DNA of 31,194 nucleotides, from positions 1 to 31,194 of the forward strand of contig CAKSLR010000005.1 in assembly GCA_934467435.1 (NCBI GenBank), written 5' to 3'. The notes under the pieces were generated by a model. It was not told where the DNA came from. It was given only the letters and a program-made list of their open reading frames with translations, and ran no database searches. Made by a program: the position numbers and the translations under genes. Positions 7,790 through 15,281 of this stretch are shown here, one piece after another. The stretch is from an uncultured Eubacteriales bacterium. GTDB taxonomy: Bacteria; Bacillota; Clostridia; Oscillospirales; CAG-272. Each line of letters opens with the position of its first letter. The first letter of the stretch is position 1.

Positions 7790-8644
7790 TCAGAGCACCT
7801 TGCTGAGAAAATCGCGCAGCCGGGGGCTTTTCGGATGGTGGAAAATTTCGTCCGGCGTGCCGGACTCCTGAATATTGCCGTCCGCCATAAAGAGTACGCG
7901 GTCGGCGACCTCCCGCGCAAATCCCATCTCGTGGGTAACAATCACCATGGTCATGCCCTCGTGCGCCAGATCTTTGATGAGGTCCAGCACCTCCCCGATC
8001 ATTTCGGGATCGAGGGCAGAGGTCGGCTCGTCAAACAGCATCACACGCGGATTCATGGCAAGCGCCCGCACAATGGCAATGCGCTGCTTCTGCCCGCCCG
8101 AAAGGGTGGAGGGGTAGACCCCCGCCTTGTCCTTCAGCCCGATGCGGTCGAGCAGTTCGTAGGCGCGCGCCTTCGCTTCGGCGGCAATCTTTTCGTTTGT
8201 CGTGGTGATGGGCAAAAGCGGCTTTTTCTTTTTCGCCGGGCGGAAGAGGTTCGTTATCTTCACCCGTGCGTTGTGCCGCTTTGCTTCCCGCAGGTGCTTG
8301 CGGCGCAGATAAACCGGCGCCAGCATGATGTTCTGCAGCACCGTTTTGTTGGCAAACAGGTTAAAGGACTGGAACACCATGCCCATGCTCTCGCGGTGGC
8401 GGTTGATGTCCACCCGCATGTCGGCAAGGTCCTCGCCTTCATAAAAAATCGAGCCGGAGGTCGGATCCTCCATGCAGTTCAGGCAACGCAGGAAGGTGGA
8501 CTTACCGCTGCCGGAGGGACCGATGATGACGATTTTTTCGCCGTCATGAATCACCTCGTTCACATCGTTCAGCACCACCAGTTTGCCGTAGTGCTTGGAG
8601 AGGTGCCGGACTTCAATCAGGACATTGCTGTTATCCGCGCTCAT
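7790..8644 (-). CDS. Amino-acid ABC transporter ATP-binding protein (polar amino acid type) with an extra insert
   Basis: A 284-residue ATPase that powers uptake through the permease encoded just before it. Walker A is GPSGSGKST (42-50), Q-loop Gln 92, signature LSGGQKQR (181-188), Walker B VMLFDE (201-206), D-loop SALD (209-212) and switch His 238. GlnQ/ArtP-type relatives are about 240 residues long. The surplus is a lysine/arginine-rich insert at about 114-157, between the Q-loop and the signature, including RRKHLREAKRHNARVK and FRPAKKKKP. The start overlaps the permease end by 14 bases, with GGAGGGGAGG upstream. Substrate is probably a polar amino acid; which one is not clear. Confidence 0.92.
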   Translation of the reverse strand: MSADNSNVLIEVRHLSKHYGKLVVLNDVNEVIHDGEKIVIIGPSGSGKSTFLRCLNCMEDPTSGSIFYEGEDLADMRVDINRHRESMGMVFQSFNLFANKTVLQNIMLAPVYLRRKHLREAKRHNARVKITNLFRPAKKKKPLLPITTTNEKIAAEAKARAYELLDRIGLKDKAGVYPSTLSGGQKQRIAIVRALAMNPRVMLFDEPTSALDPEMIGEVLDLIKDLAHEGMTMVIVTHEMGFAREVADRVLFMADGNIQESGTPDEIFHHPKSPRLRDFLSKVL

Positions 8645-9338
8645 TCTTCTTCAGCCTCCCCTCCAGCAGTTTGATGCCGATCGAGATCAGCATGACCAGC
8701 AGAATGTAGATGATTGCCATGGCGATATACGGCACCATGTAGTGATAGGTGATGTTACCGATTTCGGTGAAGACTTTGTAAAGATCGACCGCCGCCACAA
8801 AACTGGCAATCGAGGTATCTTTAATCAGGGCAATGAACTCGTTGCCGAGCGTGGGAAGAATGTTCTTCACCGCCTGCGGAATGATGATCTTGCGCATGGT
8901 CACGCCGAAGGAAAGACCGATGGCGCGCCCCGCCTCCATCTGCCCCGGGTCAACGGCAAGAATGCCCGCCCGCATGATTTCGGAAACATAGGCGCCGCTG
9001 TTCAGCCCGAACACGAGAATACAGGTAGCGAGGGAAGACAGATTCAGGCGGATCAGCGGAAAGAGCACGTAATAGGAGAGCAACAGCTGCACCACCATCG
9101 GTGTGCCGCGGAAAAAAGCCACATACACGCGGCAGATCTTGTCCAGCACGCGCGGCAGGCGCTTGTATTTCGGCATCACCGCCACGGCGGCAATCAGCGT
9201 ACCGATCACAATGCCGATCAAAAGACCGAACACGGCAATTTCTACGGTATTGACCAGCCCTACCTTCAGCACCCGTTCCCACGAGCCGTGGTCGATCAAT
9301 TCCGTCCAGAACTCGCGGAATTCCCTTTGTAAATTCAT
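8631..9338 (-). CDS. Amino-acid ABC transporter permease (HisM/GlnP type)
   Basis: A 235-residue inner-membrane permease with about five membrane spans. FRGTPMVVQLLL (about 76-87) and the EAA loop EAGRAIGLSFGVTMRKIIIPQA (about 135-156), where the ATPase docks, are the family hallmarks. Only one permease gene is present, so it probably works as a homodimer. I start it at 9338 (MNLQREFREF) because a longer frame begins inside the hairpin at 9368-9394; the ribosome site AAAGGG is modest. It lies between the binding-protein gene and the ATPase gene in one operon. Confidence 0.92.
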   Translation of the reverse strand: MNLQREFREFWTELIDHGSWERVLKVGLVNTVEIAVFGLLIGIVIGTLIAAVAVMPKYKRLPRVLDKICRVYVAFFRGTPMVVQLLLSYYVLFPLIRLNLSSLATCILVFGLNSGAYVSEIMRAGILAVDPGQMEAGRAIGLSFGVTMRKIIIPQAVKNILPTLGNEFIALIKDTSIASFVAAVDLYKVFTEIGNITYHYMVPYIAMAIIYILLVMLISIGIKLLEGRLKKNERG

Positions 9339-9367
9339 AAAAAACAACCCTTTCTGATGTGGAAACA

Positions 9368-9394
9368 GCCCTGCCGGCAAAATACCGGCGGGGC
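9368..9394 (-). terminator. Intercistronic hairpin between binding-protein and permease genes
   Basis: A 10-bp stem (GCCCTGCCGG with CCGGCGGGGC, one G-T pair) and a 7-base loop. In the minus direction it is followed only by TGTTTCC, so it is probably a leaky terminator or an RNA-stability stem. Such elements commonly keep the binding protein in excess over the membrane parts. Confidence 0.6.
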
Positions 9395-9416
9395 TTTTGG
9401 CCTATGGGGTTCGGGA

Positions 9417-10310
9417 TCAGCCGTTGATCTTCGCGGCAATGGCTTTTGCCGGACCGTTATCCACAATCACATAGTCGATGCTGCCCTGCACCATGGCGGT
9501 CACGGCAAGTGCGGCATAGTCATACGCCATCTTGGTGGCGGGCAGACCGGGGAACCCGTAACCGTCGGGATCGTCCGCATCGCCCTCAATGTAAATCTCA
9601 CCGGTGGTGCCGGTCTGGCAGCCGATCTTCTTGCCGGTCTGCGCATTCAGAATCTTCACCACATCTTCGGCGGTCTTGCAGGTATCAAAGGTGGTGTCGC
9701 TCGCCTTCACCATCAGAACCTGGGAGGCGTTGTAGTAACTGTCGGTAAAGGTGACCGCTTTCGCACGCTTCTCGGTCACGGTCAGACCCGCCATGCCGAT
9801 GTCGCACTTCTGCCCGGTGTAGCCGTTGCCGTCTTCATCCACGGCGCCGTTGACCGATGCCACAACCGCTTCAAACTTCATATCCATAATGACCAGTTCT
9901 TTCCCGAGCGATTCGGCAAGATAGTAGGCAATCTCCAGATCAATGCCGGAGTACTTGTTGCCCTCTACCATCTCAAAGGGGGCAAACCCGGTGGAGGTGG
10001 CGACCACAAGCTGGTCTTTCGAGGCGTCCAGCTTGGCGGATTCAAACTTCAGGGGAGTACCGTTCTCACCGAAGTAGTTGTTGCAGATCTCATTGAACTT
10101 GCCGTTTTTCTGAATCTCTTTCAGGAAGGCGTTGGTCTTTTCCAGCAGTTCGGTGTCGTTCTTGTTGACGCAGAACGCGTACTTTTCTTCGGACAGGGGA
10201 ATGTCAACGACCTTGACCTTCGCGCTGTCGGCGTCGGAGCAGGAAGCAAACGCGAGCGCCGAACACAGCAGCATCGCGACAAGCAGGGTAAGCGAAAGGA
10301 TTTTCTTCAT
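9417..10310 (-). CDS. Amino-acid-binding lipoprotein of an ABC importer, apparently circularly permuted
   Basis: A 297-residue lipoprotein. Residues 1-23 are a signal peptide and C24 (FASC) the lipidation site. Residues 100-297 match the family 3 binding-protein core from its usual start (LVVATSTGFAPFE, then SGIDLEIA) to VDNGPAKAIAA, where the protein ends. The part that normally follows is instead at 31-82: VKVVDIPLSEEKYAFCVNKN, then a helix ELLEKTNAFLKEIQKNGKFNEI and NNYFG, which lines up with the C-terminal end of E. coli GlnH (LEAQQYGIAF..., NGTYNEIYKKWFG). The order is therefore permuted, joined by a linker at about 83-98. An extra Gly/Asp loop lies at 152-167. It should capture an amino acid outside the cell and deliver it to the permease. 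Start follows AAAGAAAGAGG and a consensus promoter. Confidence 0.92.
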   Translation of the reverse strand: MKKILSLTLLVAMLLCSALAFASCSDADSAKVKVVDIPLSEEKYAFCVNKNDTELLEKTNAFLKEIQKNGKFNEICNNYFGENGTPLKFESAKLDASKDQLVVATSTGFAPFEMVEGNKYSGIDLEIAYYLAESLGKELVIMDMKFEAVVASVNGAVDEDGNGYTGQKCDIGMAGLTVTEKRAKAVTFTDSYYNASQVLMVKASDTTFDTCKTAEDVVKILNAQTGKKIGCQTGTTGEIYIEGDADDPDGYGFPGLPATKMAYDYAALAVTAMVQGSIDYVIVDNGPAKAIAAKING

Positions 10311-10366
10311 GATGATACCTCTTTCTTTTGGGTGCGGGGAAGTCCGCTTCGTTGTTTTGTGGCATC

Positions 10367-10395
10367 ATTATACACCGCAACCGGCGGAATGTCAA
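10367..10395 (-). promoter_or_regulatory. Strong sigma-A promoter of the amino-acid importer operon
   Basis: Perfect TTGACA (10390-10395) and perfect TATAAT (10367-10372) with a 17-base spacer. Confidence 0.88.
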
Positions 10396-10403
10396 TAGGT
10401 TTT

Positions 10404-10419
10404 TGAATAAAAAATCAAG
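10404..10419 (-). promoter_or_regulatory. Candidate ArgR/AhrC-like operator half-pair
   Basis: On the plus strand TGAATAAAAAATCAAG differs at two positions from a Bacillus-type ARG box as I recall it (TGAATAAAAATGCAAG). It lies 8 bases upstream of the -35 element. If real, the importer would respond to arginine. This is a motif resemblance only. Confidence 0.35.
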
Positions 10420-10569
10420 TTTGGCTAATATTTATACATATGGTGCCAAAGACGCCCCTCTTTTGTACGATGTGCGCAAAAACAGCAAAGCAACACACGG
10501 AAAAACACGCCGCTCCTGCGGAACGAAACCGAAAATCGGGGAAACGCCGGGGGCGGAAGCGGCGCTGCG

Positions 10570-10611
10570 TGAATGAATATACGGTGAATATTCGGAATAT
10601 TTATTCATTCA
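10570..10611. promoter_or_regulatory. AT-rich inverted repeat, possible distal operator or weak terminator
   Basis: TGAATGAATA (10570-10579) and TATTCATTCA (10602-10611) form a 10-bp inverted repeat around a second palindrome, GAATATTC. It lies just past the stop of the 10633-11325 gene and about 175 bases upstream of the importer promoter. The TGAATA motifs resemble ArgR half-sites. The rest of 10420-10569 holds nothing recognisable. Confidence 0.35.
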
Positions 10612-10632
10612 AGCGCAAAAAAGAAAGGGGAG

Positions 10633-11325
10633 CTAGTCGCCGCTCCCCCCGAAAAAGAAAATCTGCCCGTCCCGCAGGTAAAATCCGCCCTCTTTTTTCT
10701 CCCCGGCAAGGGGCAGCCCCGCCGCGCGCAGGTAGGAGAGAGAGCAGAGCCTGCCGTGCCGGCTCTCAAACACATCGCCGGAAACCACGCGGCGGAGCGT
10801 CCGTCCGCCGCGGAGCAGCACCGTTTCCCGCCGCACCGAAAAGAACCCGCCCCCGTCCTGCGTGACCGTAAAACGGCAGAAAAACCGCAGGCGCGGGAAG
10901 CGGAAGCGCTTGTAGGGGTCGGCGGCGGCAAGATAGGCGTCGCGCGCCGCCGCCAGCAGCCGCCCGCGGGCAAGCGCGTCGGCGCGCCGCCCCATCCCGT
11001 AATAATAGGTAGCAATCGCCGCCCGCCCGCGGTCTTTTTTTCTTTCGCCTGTCGCCATTGGGGCAGGGAAGTTCCCCTGCCATTCGAGCAGCGGCACGCC
11101 GCCCTCTTTCTCCAGTGCCGAAAAAATCCACGCTTCCCCCGCCCGGCGGGGCGCGTGCGCCCCGTCCGCTGCCGCCGCCGCGGCGCCCGGACCCCCGGCG
11201 CTGTCGCCTTCCGTCGCCCCGGTTTTTGCCGCGCGGTTTTCTTCCTGATCTCCTTTCGGTTTGTCCGCCGCGGTTTTTTCGGTCGCCCCGGTTTTCGGCG
11301 CGGCGTCATGCGTGTTTCGTTTCAT
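10633..11325 (-). CDS. Unrecognised Arg/Gly-rich protein
   Basis: A 230-residue predicted protein. Residues 1-60 are low complexity (Lys/Ala/Gly/Thr). The rest is more ordered: EAWIFSALEKEGGVPLLEWQ, an Ala-rich helix (about 118-137), then alternating strand-like segments (RLRFFCRFTVTQDGGGFFSV, VVSGDVFESRHGRL, GGFYLRDGQIFFF). This strand pattern loosely recalls RsiV-type DUF3298 domains, but I do not claim it. No signal peptide or membrane span. The ribosome site is weak (GGGGAA). A frame shifted by one base is also open over most of the length, but it is nearly pure Arg/Pro/Gly and less protein-like. Real gene likely, function unknown. Confidence 0.5.
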   Translation of the reverse strand: MKRNTHDAAPKTGATEKTAADKPKGDQEENRAAKTGATEGDSAGGPGAAAAAADGAHAPRRAGEAWIFSALEKEGGVPLLEWQGNFPAPMATGERKKDRGRAAIATYYYGMGRRADALARGRLLAAARDAYLAAADPYKRFRFPRLRFFCRFTVTQDGGGFFSVRRETVLLRGGRTLRRVVSGDVFESRHGRLCSLSYLRAAGLPLAGEKKEGGFYLRDGQIFFFGGSGD

Positions 11326-11497
11326 GTTCGTTCCCCATTCGCTGTTTCGGCTCTCTTAGGATACTATATGCACGCCGGGCGGAAATATGTCGGTCGGCAT
11401 GGCGCAGGGCGCTTCTTTTTTGCCGCCGGGCGGCGTTGTTTCCGGCGCTGACCCGTTTCCCGCCCCGGGCTGTACCGCAGCGGGGCTTCGGCGCACT

Positions 11498-11617
11498 GCC
11501 CATCCGGCGTCCTGTTGCCCGCACACTCTGCTGCACCCCGTCCGGCGCCCTGTTGCCCGCACACGCTGCTGCACCCCGTCCGGCGCCCTGTTGCCCGCAC
11601 ACGCCGCTGCCCCCCGT
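11498..11617. repeat. 38-bp tandem repeat, about three copies
   Basis: The unit begins CCTGTTGCCCGCACAC and recurs at 11511, 11549 and 11587, exactly 38 bases apart, with few differences between copies. 38 is not a multiple of three, so it is not a coding repeat, and there are no unique spacers, so it is not CRISPR. The copies are C-rich on the plus strand. Confidence 0.85.
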
Positions 11618-11813
11618 CCGCACCGCCCGGCTGCCCCCTGTCTTTTCCACGATCTTCTTGTGGAAAATTTGAGAAAACGTTCTTTTGTTCACACGGAGTT
11701 CATAAAGTAATGGTAAGATGAGAGAAAACAAATTGGGAGACAGCATCATAGTCATGGAAAACGACGGTAGTACTCGCCCCCGACCGTGGGGGCTGCGCCG
11801 CATTCATACAACC

Positions 11814-11873
11814 GAAAAAGCATAGCCTGCACCGGGCGCCTGCCCGGTGGCGGGTTATGCTTTTTCGCGTTTT
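11814..11873 (+). terminator. Large terminator-like hairpin before the CorC-type gene
   Basis: GAAAAAGCATA (11814-11824) pairs with TATGCTTTTTC (11856-11866), enclosing a GC-rich inner stem (CACCGGGC/GCCCGGTG). The T-run lies within the stem and a further TTTT follows. It lies between a possible promoter and the gene at 11901, so it could be an attenuator of that gene or end a transcript of about 150 bases. Confidence 0.6.
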
Positions 11874-11900
11874 CGCTCAAATAAGAAAGGGGTTCCGTTC

Positions 11901-13166
11901 ATGGACGGCTATTGGTTACGCAGTATCATTCTGATTCTTTTGATTATTCTTTCCGCTTATTTTTCCTCTACCGAAACGGCGGTCACGTCGCTCAACAAAA
12001 TCCGCCTCAAAAATCTCGTCTCGGACGGGAACAAAAAGGCAAAGTACCTTCTTCATGTGGCAGATCATTACGATAATTTCCTTTCTGCCATCCTCATCGG
12101 CAACAACATCGTCAATATCGCCGCCACCACCATCGCCACGCTGCTCTTTACCGACCTGCTCGGCGCAAACGGTGCGGCGGTCTCTACCGCGGTCATGACG
12201 GCGCTCATCCTGATCTTCGGGGAAATTACGCCGAAGACCCTTGCCAAAGAGGCGCCCGAGAGTTTTGCCCTCTCCACCGTCGGGCTGTTGCGGATGTTTC
12301 TTGTTATCTTTACGCCCCTCACCCTCCTTTTCCGCGGGTGGAAGGCACTCGTGCACTGCGTGTTCCGGACGGAGGAGCAGGCGGGCATCTCGCAGGATGA
12401 GATTCTCACCATTGTGGAAGAGGCGCAGCAGGGCGGCGGCATCAATTCCGAAGAAGGGGAAATGCTGCGCAGCGTCATTGAGTTCCAGGACCGTGACGCG
12501 CGGGATATTCTGACCCCCCGCGTGGATATGGTTGCGGTGGATAAGAGCGCGACGCATGAGGAGGTTGCTGCCGTCTTCAAGGAGACGGGGTACTCCCGCC
12601 TGCCGGTGTATGACGGCAATACCGATAACATCATCGGCGTGCTGCACCAAAAGGACTTTTTCACGGACGGCGAACCGGTTTCCATCGATCGGATTCTGAA
12701 AAAGCCGGTCTTTGTCGTTCCCACCGTTAAAATCTCCAAACTGTTGCGGATTCTGCAGCAGAACAAGACCCACCTGGCAATCGTGACCGACGAATTCGGC
12801 GGCACGATGGGCATTGTGACCATGGAGGATATCCTCGAAGAGTTGGTCGGGGACATCTGGGATGAGCATGATGAGGTGGAGGAAGAAGAAATGACTCCCA
12901 TCGCCGAGAACATCTACCGGGTGCGCTGCTCCATGGCGCTGGATGAGTTCTTTGACCGCCTCGGGCTGGAGCCGGCAGAGGAGAGCGATGCCTCGACCGT
13001 CGGTGGCTGGGTGCTGGATCAGATGAACGACATTCCCGAGGTCGGGGAGAGTTTTACGTATGAAAATCTGAAAGTCGATGTCACCGCCGCGGATGAGCGC
13101 CGGGTGGAGGAAGTGCGGGTGACCGTGTTGCCGAAGCCGGAGGGCGACGAGGAGGATGACGCATGA
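11901..13166 (+). CDS. CNNM/CorC-HlyC family membrane protein (hemolysin-family ion transporter)
   Basis: A 421-residue protein. Residues 1-155 are the DUF21/CNNM membrane domain (STETAVTSLNKIRLKNL at 23-39, IGNNIVNIAATT at 66-77, FGEITPKTLAKEAP at 106-119). Residues about 205-320 are a CBS pair (TPRVDMVAVD, YSRLPVYDG, DEFGGTMGIVTMEDILEELVGDI). Residues about 332-410 are the CorC_HlyC domain. Relatives export or exchange Mg2+ or related divalent ions; the hemolysin name is historical. The start at 11901 follows AAGGGG; an ATG 18 codons earlier lies in the preceding hairpin. It overlaps the next gene by ATGA. The acidic tail EGDEEDDA is a minor oddity. Confidence 0.9.
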   Translation: MDGYWLRSIILILLIILSAYFSSTETAVTSLNKIRLKNLVSDGNKKAKYLLHVADHYDNFLSAILIGNNIVNIAATTIATLLFTDLLGANGAAVSTAVMTALILIFGEITPKTLAKEAPESFALSTVGLLRMFLVIFTPLTLLFRGWKALVHCVFRTEEQAGISQDEILTIVEEAQQGGGINSEEGEMLRSVIEFQDRDARDILTPRVDMVAVDKSATHEEVAAVFKETGYSRLPVYDGNTDNIIGVLHQKDFFTDGEPVSIDRILKKPVFVVPTVKISKLLRILQQNKTHLAIVTDEFGGTMGIVTMEDILEELVGDIWDEHDEVEEEEMTPIAENIYRVRCSMALDEFFDRLGLEPAEESDASTVGGWVLDQMNDIPEVGESFTYENLKVDVTAADERRVEEVRVTVLPKPEGDEEDDA

Positions 13167-14062
13167 GGGGGGCGGGCATCGCCCCCCTTCTGGATTTGCG
13201 GGGCAAGCGAGCAGCAGTCTCGGGGGCAACCGGGGGGCTTGGGCGGGAACTGTGCCGGGCGCTTGCCGCCCGCGGCGTGGCGCTTGTGCTGCTGGTGCGG
13301 AACGAAACCAAGGGGGTAGAACTGGCATCGGCGCTGGCGGCAGAGTTCCCCGGCACGCGGGCAGAGGTACTGGTTGCCGATTTTTCGTCGCTTGCCTCGG
13401 TCGGGCGCGCCGCGGCATGCCTGCGCCAAAATCCCCCCGACCTGCTGATTCACAACGCGGGGGCGTACTGCATCCCCCGCACGGTGAGCGATGCGGGCTA
13501 TGACAACGTGTTCACCATTGATTTTCTCGCCCCGTATTGCCTGACGCGCGCGCTGCTGCCCGCCCTGCGGGCGCGCGGCGGGCGGGTGGTGGCGGTGGGC
13601 AGCATTGCCCACCGCTATGCAAAAACCGACCCGGCGGATGTGGATTTTTCTACCCGCACCCGCCCTTCGCTGGTCTACGGTAACGCCAAGCGCCGTCTGA
13701 TGTTCTCGCTTTACGGTCTGTTTGCGGGGGAAACCGGGGCGTGCCTTGCCGTCACGCACCCCGGCATCAGTTTCACGGGCATCACGGCGCATTATCCCCC
13801 CTGGCTCTTTGCCCTGATCCGCTACCCGATGAAATGGATTTTTATGAAACCCCGCCGCGCCATGTGCCCGATTCTGGCGGGGTGCGAAACGGCAACCCCC
13901 TGTGGGGCAAACGAGTGGATCGGACCGCGCCTCTTTGCCGTTTGGGGGCAGCCGTGGCGGCGGACGCTGCACAGTTGCGCGCCGGATGAGGCGGCGCGCA
14001 TCACCGCCGAGGCGGAGCGGCTGTGGGAAGAGTGCCGGCACTTTTTCGCAGAACCTCAGTAA
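13163..14062 (+). CDS. Short-chain dehydrogenase/reductase (SDR)
   Basis: A 299-residue NAD(P)-dependent oxidoreductase. The Rossmann glycine motif is GATGGLG (21-27), LLIHNAG (94-100) is the NNAG motif, and the catalytic residues are S147, Y172 and K176 (YGNAK). It resembles the retinol dehydrogenase/protochlorophyllide reductase-like branch, but the substrate cannot be told. The ATG overlaps the stop of the CorC-type gene in ATGA, indicating translational coupling, although no functional link is obvious. The C-terminal part is rich in Trp, Cys and Pro. A terminator begins at its own stop codon. Confidence 0.88.
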   Translation: MRGAGIAPLLDLRGKRAAVSGATGGLGRELCRALAARGVALVLLVRNETKGVELASALAAEFPGTRAEVLVADFSSLASVGRAAACLRQNPPDLLIHNAGAYCIPRTVSDAGYDNVFTIDFLAPYCLTRALLPALRARGGRVVAVGSIAHRYAKTDPADVDFSTRTRPSLVYGNAKRRLMFSLYGLFAGETGACLAVTHPGISFTGITAHYPPWLFALIRYPMKWIFMKPRRAMCPILAGCETATPCGANEWIGPRLFAVWGQPWRRTLHSCAPDEAARITAEAERLWEECRHFFAEPQ

Positions 14063-14103
14063 ACGAGCGGAGCCGCGCCCCACGGGCGCGGCTCCGCTCG
14101 TTT
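14061..14103 (+). terminator. Terminator of the CorC-SDR operon
   Basis: A perfect 20-bp stem (14061-14080 with 14084-14103) with a CAC loop. It starts inside the stop codon of the SDR gene and is followed by TTTCCCCC, so the T-run is short. Confidence 0.82.
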
Positions 14104-14104
14104 C

Positions 14105-14478
14105 CCCCTGCCGCTTCTCTTGTGAAAAAACAGGCGGGCGCTCCGGCAAGGGCGCCCGCGCGCGGCGAAACGCGGAGGAAACGCCGCGGAGGATCCGGCG
14201 CGCCCTGTACCGTGTTCCCCTTCCTTTTTTAGTCAAGAAACATCCCGCGCGCCGCAGCCCCCCGGAAAAAGGGTGATGCTTTTTCCGGGCGGCTGTTTTC
14301 AGTATATGCACCGTCGCAGCGCGTGTCCCTTGTCCCCGTCGCGCGCGGCGGGGCTTTTTGCCTGCCGCGCGTTGTGGCTTTTCGTGTCGCCCTCCGAAAA
14401 AATACCGCCCGCCTCTTGCCAAATGCCGCGCGTTCCGCCGGGGGCTTTTTTTCGCGCCGATCCGCCGTCGGGCGCCGC
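14105..14478. other. GC-rich gene-free stretch downstream of sigG
   Basis: No gene can be supported; frames here are open only because of high GC. The one clear structure is a 17-bp hairpin (14255-14271 with 14279-14295, one mismatch) around a 7-base loop, followed by TTTTC on the plus side. In the minus direction it would act about 185 bases past the sigG stop, and no closer sigG terminator is visible. Confidence 0.5.
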
Positions 14479-15252
14479 TCACATCCCTCTTCGGATATGC
14501 TCCAGCGCGTTTTTTTCGAGGCGCGAGACCTGCGCCTGCGAAATGCCGATCTCCCCGGCAATTTCCATTTGCGTCCGCCCGCGGAAAAACCGCATTTCAA
14601 TGATGGCGCGCTCGCGCTCGCTCAGTTTCTTCATCGCCTCGCGCAGGGCAATGTCCTCCACCCAGGTTTCATCCCCGCCCTCCGTATCGCAGAGCTGGTC
14701 GATGACAAAAACCGAATCGTCCCCGTCGTTATACACCGATTCGTAGAGCGAGACCGGCTCCACAATCGCCTCCATCGCCGCCGCCACGGCGGTTTTCTCT
14801 TCTCCGAGCGCCGCTGCAATTTCCTCCACCGTTACCTCCCGCATGCTCTCTCGCGCGATGCGGTCGCGCACGCCGAGCGCCCGGTAGGCAAGGTCGCGCG
14901 TCGAGCGGCTGATGCGGATGGCGTTGTTATCCCGCAGGTACCGGCGCACCTCTCCGATAATCATAGGTACGGCGTAGGTGGAAAATTTCACGTCCAGATC
15001 GGTGTTGAAATGGTCGATTGCCTTGATCAGCCCGATGCAGCCGACCTGAAACAGGTCGTCAAAATTCTCCTTGCGCCCCGAGAACCGTTGAATCACCGAA
15101 AGTACCAGCCGCAGGTTGCCGCAGATGAGTTCCTGCCGCGCGGCGCTGTCTCCCGCGTGCGCCCGCAAAAGCAGCGCCCGTTTTTCCTTGTCGCTCAGCA
15201 CCCGCAGGGTGGCGGTGTTGACGCCGCAGATCTCCACTTTGTTCCGATACAT
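14479..15252 (-). CDS. sigG: RNA polymerase sporulation sigma factor SigG
   Basis: A 257-residue sigma-70 family protein. The start YRNKVEICGV is the signature of SigG. Region 2 reads GNLRLVLSVIQRF, DDLFQVGCIGLIKAID, then KFSTYAVPMIIGEVRRYLRDN, almost identical to Bacillus SigG as I recall it. Region 4 contains MRFFRGRTQMEIAGEIGISQAQVSRLEK. SigG directs late gene expression in the forespore, so this organism belongs to a spore-forming lineage. The ATG follows GGGGGGATAAGAA. A sigma-F-like promoter lies 30 bases upstream. In many Bacillota sigG follows spoIIGA-sigE; here it stands alone. Confidence 0.95.
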   Translation of the reverse strand: MYRNKVEICGVNTATLRVLSDKEKRALLLRAHAGDSAARQELICGNLRLVLSVIQRFSGRKENFDDLFQVGCIGLIKAIDHFNTDLDVKFSTYAVPMIIGEVRRYLRDNNAIRISRSTRDLAYRALGVRDRIARESMREVTVEEIAAALGEEKTAVAAAMEAIVEPVSLYESVYNDGDDSVFVIDQLCDTEGGDETWVEDIALREAMKKLSERERAIIEMRFFRGRTQMEIAGEIGISQAQVSRLEKNALEHIRRGM

Positions 15253-15281
15253 TTCTTATCCCCCCGAAAAAAGGCTAAGAA

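Larger units (their letters stand above)
11326..11900. other. Gene-free stretch with tandem repeat and a possible leader or small RNA
   Basis: No convincing gene. It holds a 38-bp tandem repeat (11498-11617), a possible extended -10 promoter (TGGTAAGAT at 11711-11719) and a large hairpin (11814-11866) 34 bases before the next gene. A 35-codon frame at 11718-11825 lacks a ribosome site. Confidence 0.5.

Noticed and set aside
11498..11617. CRISPR-like array
   Set aside because: The 38-bp units are directly joined with no variable spacers and there are no cas genes.
11718..11825. Small ORF of 35 residues beginning MRENKLGDS
   Set aside because: No ribosome site, and its stop lies within a terminator hairpin; a leader or non-coding RNA is more plausible.
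11700..11900. M-box or Mn2+ (yybP-ykoY) riboswitch before the CorC-type gene
   Set aside because: I could not find the conserved core motifs of either class, so only a generic leader is reported.
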